Assembly: GCA_021732665.1 (NCBI GenBank) | Contig: JAKFUL010000026.1 | Span: forward strand, 1-64,000 | Direction of reading: 5' to 3' | DNA length: 64,000 bases | From: Acetobacteraceae bacterium | GTDB taxonomy: Bacteria > Pseudomonadota > Alphaproteobacteria > Acetobacterales > Acetobacteraceae | Shown: one piece after another, positions 29,513 to 37,327 of the stretch | Layout of the letters: every line of letters begins with the position of its first letter | Numbering within the stretch: the stretch's first letter is position 1 | Made by a program: the position numbers and the translations under genes | Notes under the pieces: model-generated | Databases searched by the model: none | What the model saw: only the letters and a program-made list of their open reading frames with translations | Told to the model about the DNA's origin: nothing

Positions 29513-29875
29513 AACGCGGCCGCCTTCCGCAGGGGCGTCGCCCCCGATGCCGATATGCTCTATAACACCTTCCACGTGCATATCGAGGAGAAGGACGTGG
29601 CCACCGCCATCGCCGCCCATGCCGACCGGATTGTGCTGGTGCATGTCTCGAAGAATGACCGCTCCACGCCCGGCCTCGGCCAGGTGCGCTGGCGGGAGAA
29701 TTTTTCGGCGCTCAAGGCCGCCGGCTACCAGGCGCCGCTGATCGTCGAGGCCTTCGGTCTTGCCCTGCCGGCCCTGTCGGCCGCGACGCGGATCTGGCGG
29801 CGGATGTTCGAGGACGAATTCACCCTTGCGGCCGAGGCGCTGGCCTTCATGCGGCGGGAATGGGAGACGGCATGA
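29513..29875 (+). pseudogene. 5'-truncated sugar phosphate isomerase/epimerase
   Basis: NAAAFRRGVAPDADMLYNTFHVHIEEKDVATAI...HVSKNDRSTPGLGQVRW...VEAF is the C-terminal half of a TIM-barrel epimerase; upstream sequence is unrelated and AT-richer. Confidence 0.7.
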
Positions 29876-30930
29876 TGCGGACAGTGAAGGGACCGGGGAT
29901 CTTCCTGGCGCAATTCGCGGGCGATGAGGCGCCTTTCAATTCGCTCGACTCCATCGCGCGCTGGGCTGCCTCGCTCGGCTACAAGGGCGTGCAGATCCCC
30001 TCGTGGGATGCGCGCCTGTTCGACCTCGGACGCGCGGCGGAAAGCGCCGCCTATTGCGACGACCTGCGCGGCACACTCGCGCGCCATGGGATCGAGGTGA
30101 CGGAGCTCTCCACCCACCTGCAGGGCCAACTCGTGGCCGTGCACCCCGCTTATGACGAGGCCTTCGACGGCTTCGCTCCTGCCGCGCTGCGCGGCAATCC
30201 GCAAGCGCGGCAGGAATGGGCTGTGGCGCAGCTGAAGCTGGCGGCGCGCGCTTCGCGCAACCTCGGCCTCACGGCACATGCCACGTTCTCCGGCGCGATG
30301 GCCTGGCCCTTCATCTATCCCTGGCCGCAGCGACCTGCGGGCCTGGTGGAGACGGCCTTCGCCGAGCTTGCGCGACGCTGGCGGCCGATCCTCGATGCCT
30401 TCGAGGATGCGGGCGTGGATCTCTGCTACGAAATCCACCCGGGGGAGGACCTGCACGACGGCGCGAGTTTCGAGCGCTTCCTGGAGGCGGTCGGCCATCA
30501 TCCGCGCTGCAACATCCTCTACGACCCGAGCCATTTCGTGCTGCAGCAGCTCGACCACCTGGCCTTCCTCGACATCTATCACCCGCGCATCCGTGCCTTT
30601 CATGTGAAAGATGCCGAGTTCCGCCCGAACGGGCGCGTGGGCGTCTATGGCGGCTACCTGCCCTGGGTGGAGCGCGCGGGGCGGTTCCGCTCGCTCGGCG
30701 ACGGGCAGGTGGATTTCCGCGGCGTCTTCTCCAAGCTCGCGCAATACGGCTTCGCGGGCTGGGCGGTGCTGGAGTGGGAATGCTGCCTGAAGCACCCCGA
30801 GGACGGGGCGCGCGAAGGGTCAGCCTTCATCGCGGACCACATCATCCGCGTGACTGAACGCGCCTTCGATGATTTCGCCGCCGCGGGCACGGATGAGGCG
30901 GCCAACCGGCGCCTGCTCGGGATCGGCTGA
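29872..30930 (+). CDS. Sugar phosphate isomerase/epimerase (TIM barrel)
   Basis: GYKGVQIPSWDARLFDLG...HGIEVTELSTHLQGQLVAVHPAYDEAF...YDPSHFVLQQLDHLAFLDIYHPRIRAFHVKDAEF. Confidence 0.87.
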   Translation: MMRTVKGPGIFLAQFAGDEAPFNSLDSIARWAASLGYKGVQIPSWDARLFDLGRAAESAAYCDDLRGTLARHGIEVTELSTHLQGQLVAVHPAYDEAFDGFAPAALRGNPQARQEWAVAQLKLAARASRNLGLTAHATFSGAMAWPFIYPWPQRPAGLVETAFAELARRWRPILDAFEDAGVDLCYEIHPGEDLHDGASFERFLEAVGHHPRCNILYDPSHFVLQQLDHLAFLDIYHPRIRAFHVKDAEFRPNGRVGVYGGYLPWVERAGRFRSLGDGQVDFRGVFSKLAQYGFAGWAVLEWECCLKHPEDGAREGSAFIADHIIRVTERAFDDFAAAGTDEAANRRLLGIG

Positions 30931-30931
30931 G

Positions 30932-32092
30932 ATGGCGGCCGCAAGCGTCGCGCGGCGGCTACGGCTCGGCATGGTCGGCGGCGGCGAGGGCGCTTTCATC
31001 GGCGCGGTGCACCGCACGGCGGCCCGCCTGGATGACCGCTGGGAGCTGGTGGCCGGCGCCTTCTCCCGCGATGCGGAGCGCGGCCGGCGTTCCGCCTTGG
31101 CTCTGCACATCGCGCCCGACCGCGCCTATGCCGATTTCCGCGCAATGGCCGTGGCCGAGGCCGCGCGGCCGGACGGCGTAGACGCGGTCGCCATCGTCAC
31201 GCCCAATGCCAGCCACCACGCCATCGCGCGCGCCTTGCTCGATGCCGGCATCCACGTCATCTGCGACAAGCCGATGACAACGACGATCGACGATGCGCGG
31301 GACCTGGTGCAGGCGGTGGCCGCCAGCGGCCGCGTCTTCGCGCTGACGCACAATTACACCGGCTATCCCATGGTGCGCCAGGCGCGCGCCATGGTCGCGG
31401 AAGGCAGGCTAGGCGCGGTTCGCGTGGTCCAGGTCGAGTATCCGCAGGACTGGCTCGCAACACCGGTGGAGGCCAGCGGCCAGAAGCAGGCGGCCTGGCG
31501 GATAGACCCGGCGGAGGCCGGTCCGGCCGGCTCGCTGGGCGATCTGGGAACCCACGCCCACAACATCGCCGAATTCGTCACGGGGCTGCGGGTGGAGCGC
31601 GTGGCCGCCCAGCTCACCGCCTTCGTCGCGGGCCGGCGGCTCGATGACGATGCGCAGATGCTGTTGCGTTTTGAGGGCGGCGCGCGCGGCATGCTGTGGT
31701 CCTCCCAGGTCGCGCCCGGCCACGCAAACGCCCTGCGCCTCAGGGTATATGGCGAGACGGGCGGGCTGGAATGGGCGCAGGAGCAGCCGGACCTGCTCCG
31801 CTTCTCCCCGCTCGGCGAGGCGCCGCGCATCCTGTCCCGCGGCGCCGCGGGGCTGAGCCCGGCCGCAGAGCGCGCTACGCGCATCCCGGCCGGCCATCCC
31901 GAGGGCTACATCGAAGCCTTTGCGCAGATCTATCGCGACGTTGCCGAGCAGATCGCCGCGCGGATCGAGGGCCGCGCACCCGACCCCGCGGCCCTGCTGG
32001 TACCAGGTGTTGCCGAGGGCGTGCGCGGCATCTCCTTTCTCGGTGCCGCCGTCGCAAGCAATGCCGCCGGCGGCGCCTGGACATGGCTCTAG
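30932..32092 (+). CDS. Gfo/Idh/MocA family oxidoreductase
   Basis: LRLGMVGGGEGAFIGAVHRTAARLD...VAIVTPNASHHAIARALLDAGIHVICDKPMTTT; LGDLGTHAHNIAEFVTGL. Confidence 0.92.
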   Translation: MAAASVARRLRLGMVGGGEGAFIGAVHRTAARLDDRWELVAGAFSRDAERGRRSALALHIAPDRAYADFRAMAVAEAARPDGVDAVAIVTPNASHHAIARALLDAGIHVICDKPMTTTIDDARDLVQAVAASGRVFALTHNYTGYPMVRQARAMVAEGRLGAVRVVQVEYPQDWLATPVEASGQKQAAWRIDPAEAGPAGSLGDLGTHAHNIAEFVTGLRVERVAAQLTAFVAGRRLDDDAQMLLRFEGGARGMLWSSQVAPGHANALRLRVYGETGGLEWAQEQPDLLRFSPLGEAPRILSRGAAGLSPAAERATRIPAGHPEGYIEAFAQIYRDVAEQIAARIEGRAPDPAALLVPGVAEGVRGISFLGAAVASNAAGGAWTWL

Positions 32093-32250
32093 CAGGCTTC
32101 GGAAATTCGTCTCCCCAAATCGGATGTGAGGTGATTCGCTTTTGACCTGGGCTGGAGGTGTTTTCATGCGCGGTGCGGATCGTCAGACGGGATCGATGTT
32201 CAGTGATCTGAGCCCGGAGGCGATGGTGCCTGCGGGCCAGCCAAGGAATC
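32089..32250 (+). mobile_element. IS5-like element 5'-end remnant (transposase N-terminus only)
   Basis: ATG at about 32166: MRGADRQTGSMFSDLSPEAMVPAG resembles the MRGxDxxxGSLFSxxxLExxVPxxHPLR start of IS5-group transposases; homology then stops. Possible terminal repeat tagcaggcttcggaaa at 32089. Confidence 0.45.
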
Positions 32251-32987
32251 CTCAAAGCCCGAGACGATCCCGGACTTCGAATCGCTGCCCCCACCGACGA
32301 AAATGACCAGCGTCGGCGAAGTCGCTGTGCTGCGATGCCTCGGCGAAGGCGGCGCGGCGCCGGCTGAAGCGCGGATTGGCAAGGCCAGATCGATTTTCGC
32401 AGCCTGGTTCATCGATCCACCCTTGGCATCGCCGCCCGGCGGATCGGCCCTGGCGTGCGCCCCTGAGCGGCACGGGATCGCAGGCGCAGCGCCGCCCGCC
32501 GGTGGGACCTCCAACCTCTCGCCACCACCGACCGCCCTGGCGCGGTGTGGTCGGCCGCAGACCCGGTCCCATCCCCCCGCCATGTTGGGGTTGCGAGGAC
32601 GACCATGGGGCGGCGATGTAAGGCCACGACGAGCTTGGCGCCCCGGCCGAGGCTCCGGCGGGGCTGCAGGGGCCATGGCTGCTTCGGCAGAATGATGTGC
32701 CGGAGGTGCGGCGCATCTTTGCTGGGTTCTCGATCGCGTTGGTGGAGGCGACCTCCTCGATCACCGGCGGCCGGGGTGTGGGGCCGCACCACGCGACATG
32801 CCGGGAATGAGATCAGCCAGCATCCGCGAAAGCAAGCCGGGCGACGGTTCGGCCGGATGAAAACGGCGCGTGGGATGCGCAAGACCAGCCTGCTGGACGC
32901 AGGGACGAGCTTTGCATCCAGGCCCAGATCCATGCCGGTTCGAGCGCCGCCAACCGCTACCCTGTTGCGTCCGGGGCAGCGCCCCCC

Positions 32988-34637
32988 TCAAGGCGCATCC
33001 GGAAAGAACCGCACCCCTGGCCGTGCCGGCCCGCCCGAAACGCCGATGGGCGTGCCATCCGCACGCCAGCAGGCTGCCCCTTCCAACATGCCGTCCCCAT
33101 GCCAGCGTATCGCGCACATGCCGCCGGCCACCACCGGCACCTTCAGCACCGCGTGGCCCATGGCCGCCATGGCGGCATGGGTGGCATCGTCGAAGCCACC
33201 TTCCATCTCAAGCGGCCCGCCCTGGGTCCATAGCCGCGGCGCCTCCACCGCCTCGCTCAGGCCCATGCCGTGGTCGATCAGGTTCAGCACCGCCTGCATG
33301 GCGCTGCCGAAGATGCGCAGGCCGCCGGGCAGGCCCAGCGCCGCCCAGGGCCGGCCCTCCTTCAGCAGGATCAGCGGCGCCATCGAGGTGGTGACGCGCT
33401 TGCCCGGCGCCACCGAATTCGCCAGGCCGGGCCTGGGGTTGAACAGCGCCATGTAGTTGTTGGGGATCAGCCCGGTCTCGGCCAGCAGGAAGCGCGCGCC
33501 GAACAGCGAATTGATGGTGTGGGTGGCCGCCACGATGCGCCCCTCGGCATCGGCCACTGTCAGGTGGGTGGTATGCGCCTCACCGGGCGAAACCCCGGGC
33601 GACCAGGCCCGGGCGCGCTCCGGGTCCAACTCGGTCCGGCGCAGGGCGGCGTATTCCTTTGAGATCAGGCGCGCGACCGGCACCTCGACAAAGGCCGGGT
33701 CGGCGGTGGCGGCCGCGCGGTCGGCGAAGGCCAGCTTCAGCGCCTCGGCCAGAAGATGCAGCCGGGCCGGGTTGGCGAAGCCCAGGGCGGCGATACCAAA
33801 ACCCTCCAGCAGGTTCAGCATCTGCGCCACATGCACCCCGGCGGCCGAGGGGGGCGGTGGCCCCAGCACCTCGAAGCCGCGATAGCGGGCGGTGATGGGT
33901 GCCCGTTCCACCACGCGCTGCGCCGCGAGATCGGCCAGGGTCAGAATGCCGCCGCGCGAGGCGATGTCGGCCGCCGCCGAGGCACCCACCCCGCCGCCAT
34001 GCAGCACCCCGGGGCCATGCGCCGCGATTGCCTCCAGCGTCTCGGCCAGGGCCTGGTTGCGCAGCACGGCACCCGCCGGCACGGGCCGGCCATTTGGCAG
34101 GAAAAGCGCCGCGATCCCCGCATCGCGCGCCAGATCGGCGGCGCATTCCGCCGCGCAATCGGAGAGGTAGTGCGAGACCCGGAAGCCGCGTCGCGCCAGG
34201 CGGATGGCGGGCTGAATGACGTCGGCCAGCGACAGCCGCCCCTCGGCCTCCAGCGCCGCGCACCAGGCCAGCAGATTGCCCGGCACGCCGACCGAGAGCG
34301 GGCCGACCATATTGGCCCGCCCCGTGGCTTCGATCACCAGCGGCTCATCCGGCTTTGCGGGGGTGAACATGGTGGCGTGGGCGGCGGCGGGCGCCGTGGC
34401 CAGGCCGTCATAGACGCTGTGCCTGCCATCGGGGCGGCGCAGATGGAGAACGCCACCGCCGAACAGGCCGACCATCATCGGCTCGCACACCGAAAGGGCG
34501 AGCAGGCCGGCGACCGCGCCATCCACCGCACTGCCGCCCTCGGCCAACATCTGGGCGGCGGCGGCCGAGGCGGCGGGGTGGTTGGTGACCGCCATGGCGC
34601 GGCCGAAGGCGGGGCGTTTCTGCGGGGTCGGCAGCAT
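32988..34637 (-). CDS. Gamma-glutamyltransferase family protein
   Basis: FGRAMAVTNHPAASAAAAQMLAEGGSAVDGAVAGLLALSVCEPMMVGLFGGG; catalytic threonine region AHTTHLTVADAEGRIVAATHTINSLFG. Confidence 0.88.
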   Translation of the reverse strand: MLPTPQKRPAFGRAMAVTNHPAASAAAAQMLAEGGSAVDGAVAGLLALSVCEPMMVGLFGGGVLHLRRPDGRHSVYDGLATAPAAAHATMFTPAKPDEPLVIEATGRANMVGPLSVGVPGNLLAWCAALEAEGRLSLADVIQPAIRLARRGFRVSHYLSDCAAECAADLARDAGIAALFLPNGRPVPAGAVLRNQALAETLEAIAAHGPGVLHGGGVGASAAADIASRGGILTLADLAAQRVVERAPITARYRGFEVLGPPPPSAAGVHVAQMLNLLEGFGIAALGFANPARLHLLAEALKLAFADRAAATADPAFVEVPVARLISKEYAALRRTELDPERARAWSPGVSPGEAHTTHLTVADAEGRIVAATHTINSLFGARFLLAETGLIPNNYMALFNPRPGLANSVAPGKRVTTSMAPLILLKEGRPWAALGLPGGLRIFGSAMQAVLNLIDHGMGLSEAVEAPRLWTQGGPLEMEGGFDDATHAAMAAMGHAVLKVPVVAGGMCAIRWHGDGMLEGAACWRADGTPIGVSGGPARPGVRFFPDAP

Positions 34638-34714
34638 GGCGTCGGGCTCCTTGATGGCGGAGGCTAACGCGCAATCACAGGCGGCGCACGATCCACCCGC
34701 TGACACTGCCGCCG

Positions 34715-34929
34715 TCACCGCGGCGCACATGCCATTCGGCCCGACCCAGGCGCATTCTCATCGGCCGAGGCCAAGCCTGCCAGCACCGCGGGGTGCCTGA
34801 GCGCGTCAGTACAGGAATTGCCGTTATAGGCGGCTCCGGGAATGGGGATGGCGGCGATCGCCGCGCCGGCTGCCATGCCCGCCGCCATCAGGCATCTCTT
34901 CGGCTTGAAGTTGATCATCAGCATGCAGG
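34715..34929 (-). CDS. Small hypothetical protein with hydrophobic N-terminus (uncertain)
   Basis: MLMINFKPKRCLMAAGMAAGAAIAAIPIPGAAYNGNSCTDALRH... within ORF 34715-35011; signal-peptide-like hydrophobic stretch only. Start is approximate. Confidence 0.25.
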
Positions 34930-35095
34930 CGATGCCGCAGGAATTCACCTTGTCCTGTGTCTTGACGAGAAGGGTGCTGGCGAAGCGGGTGCAACGAATG
35001 TACCCGCGCATCGGTGCGTCCTGCCGATATCAACAGCAAGACCAGTGGTGGTCTCGCGGTCAACACTGCCGGGCGGCATCACGCCATATTTCCTC

Positions 35096-37174
35096 TCAGA
35101 AGGCTCGGCTCAGCCCGCCATAGAAGCCGCGCCGGGCGAGGAATTGCGGCGCGCCGACGCCGATGCCCGAGCCGTCGCGCAGCTGCGCCACGGTGTCGGT
35201 TACATTGAGGACATCGCCGCGCACCGTCCAGACCGCGCCGTCGGGGCCGACGAAGTCCTGCGCCAGCCCGATATTCGCGGTGGCATAGGGGGCGACGCCT
35301 TCGCTGTTGGCGAAGCCCCGGCGCAGGCCGGTGCCGACGATCATGGTGGCGGAGGCACGCATCCCCTCGCGCGGGCGCAGGATCACGCCGGCGCTGGCGG
35401 TGATGATCTGCTCATGGTCCAGCCGGACCTGGCGGCGGGCGATGTAGTCCAGCTCCTCCTGGTCGAAATTGAATTGGCTGCTGCTGATCTCGCGTCCCAC
35501 CGCGCGGGAGAAGGCGATGTTGGCATAGGCATCGACATAGCGGCTGCGCCAGGCGGCGGTGGCCTCGACGCCATAGACCTGGCCGCGCCGGTAGTTGAAG
35601 GGCGTGAACACCACGGCCGAGCCGAATTGGCCGAGGTCGAGCAGATCGCGCGCATCCTTGTAGTAGGCGCCCACGCCCAGGGTGAGTTGCGGGGTGACGC
35701 GCTGCTGAATGGCCAGGTTGAAATAGTGGCTGCGCTCCGGCCGGACCCGGCTGTTGGTGGTGTTGAGCGGCGCCGCGGTGGTGTTGGCGAAGAGGTTGAG
35801 CCCGCCCGGGGTGATCAGGTCCTGCGCCGGGGGCGTGAAGTAGCGGGCATAGCCCAGGGCAATGCGGGTGCCCGGCCTGGGTGTCCAGACGAGGTTGACG
35901 CGCGGGCTGACCTGGCCGGCCTTGACATAGGCATCGACGTAATCGGCGCGCACGCCGAAATTCAACGTGAGCGTGGGGGCGATGCGCCATTCATCCTGGA
36001 TATAGGCGCCCCAGGTCCAACCCACGCGCGAGCGCCGGTCGGTAATGCCGAAGGGGTCGTCCACCGCCTCGCCATCGGCGTCCAGCGGCAGGGTCAGCGA
36101 GCGGTTCTGCGCCAGCGTGCTGTCGGCGATGACCGAGAAGCCCATGCGGATGGTGTGCGCGGGATGCACCCGCCAGGCGCTGTCGCCCTGCAAGCCATAG
36201 CTGTTGGAGCGTCGGCGGACATCGGAGGCGACGCCGTTGAACAGCAATTCGCCCACACTGTCCGGGCGGTATTGCGTTTGCGAGTGGCGCTGGAAGGCGG
36301 CGAGCTGGACATCGAAGGCGTCGCGGCTGTGCTGGGCCGCGAGGATGTTGAAGATGTTGCGCTCGTTCTGCCGGCCATTGAGGCGGGCGCTGTCGAAGGC
36401 GTTGCGGCCGAAGGCGTTGAATTCCGGCGTCAGCCCCGGCGTGTTGGCGATCTGGAAATCATTGAAGGAGACGCCGGAGATGAAGGAAAGCCGCGTCCGG
36501 TCATCCAGTGCGCGGGAGAGGTAGAACAGCCCGCGGCCCTGTTCGGTGCGGTTGTGGATGGGTGTGCGGGCGCGGGTCGGCCCCTCGGTGCCCTGGTCGG
36601 CGCGCAGATAGCTGCCGGTGGCGAACATGTCCCAGCCCTGGGTCGAGATGGCATAGTCGAAGCTGGGGGTGATCGTCCCGCGCGAGCCGCCATAGACCGA
36701 GACGCGGCCGCCCTCGCCCTGGGCCGCGCTGCGCAAGGTCAGGTCGATGACGCCGCCGGTGCGGTAGCCGAACTGCGCGGGAAGTGCCCCGGTCAGGACC
36801 GAGAGCGTCTGGATCGACCGGGTATCGAGAAGTGCTCCGAAACCGCCGGCGATACCCTCGGGCAGGGTGATGCCGTTGAGGCGGTATTGCAGGCCGCGAT
36901 GCTCGCCGCGGATGCGCAATTCGCCGAAGCCGTCCAGAGCCACGCCCGGGGTTTGCAGCAGCAGGGCGTTGACCGACGCATCGGCGCCGCCGGGCAGGCT
37001 TTCGATGGTCGGGCGGTCGAGCGTGGTGGCGCTGGCGCCGAGTGCGGGGGAGAGGTTTTGGCGCGCGGCGTCCAGCCGCTGGGCGCGGACCAATGTGTCG
37101 GGGAGGGTGGCGGTTTCCTGCGCAAGGGCGGGCAAGGCGAGGAGGACCAGCAGCAGGTTCAGGCGGGGAGACAT
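35096..37174 (-). CDS. TonB-dependent receptor
   Basis: Signal peptide; plug (SLPGGADASVNALLLQTPGVALDGFGELRIRGEHRGLQYRLNGITLPEG) and beta-barrel with terminal aromatic GGLSRAF. Confidence 0.9.
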   Translation of the reverse strand: MSPRLNLLLVLLALPALAQETATLPDTLVRAQRLDAARQNLSPALGASATTLDRPTIESLPGGADASVNALLLQTPGVALDGFGELRIRGEHRGLQYRLNGITLPEGIAGGFGALLDTRSIQTLSVLTGALPAQFGYRTGGVIDLTLRSAAQGEGGRVSVYGGSRGTITPSFDYAISTQGWDMFATGSYLRADQGTEGPTRARTPIHNRTEQGRGLFYLSRALDDRTRLSFISGVSFNDFQIANTPGLTPEFNAFGRNAFDSARLNGRQNERNIFNILAAQHSRDAFDVQLAAFQRHSQTQYRPDSVGELLFNGVASDVRRRSNSYGLQGDSAWRVHPAHTIRMGFSVIADSTLAQNRSLTLPLDADGEAVDDPFGITDRRSRVGWTWGAYIQDEWRIAPTLTLNFGVRADYVDAYVKAGQVSPRVNLVWTPRPGTRIALGYARYFTPPAQDLITPGGLNLFANTTAAPLNTTNSRVRPERSHYFNLAIQQRVTPQLTLGVGAYYKDARDLLDLGQFGSAVVFTPFNYRRGQVYGVEATAAWRSRYVDAYANIAFSRAVGREISSSQFNFDQEELDYIARRQVRLDHEQIITASAGVILRPREGMRASATMIVGTGLRRGFANSEGVAPYATANIGLAQDFVGPDGAVWTVRGDVLNVTDTVAQLRDGSGIGVGAPQFLARRGFYGGLSRAF

Positions 37175-37198
37175 GAGGGCATCCGGAATGACGCCGGT

Positions 37199-37210
37199 AT
37201 GTTATAACAT
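37199..37210. promoter_or_regulatory. Perfect 12-bp palindrome ATGTTATAACAT upstream of the TonB receptor
   Basis: ATGTTATAACAT equals its reverse complement; 25 bp upstream of the receptor start codon and overlapping a possible TATAAC -10. Confidence 0.4.
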
Positions 37211-37327
37211 CTCAGTCAGTTGACAAGCGGGGAGCGCGATCCCTCGGTCGAAACCGGATCGCGCCTCCCCTACCGCTGCCTCCCGTCGTGCAGCGGGCGA
37301 TGCTTCAACCTGCCGGCCGCAACACGC

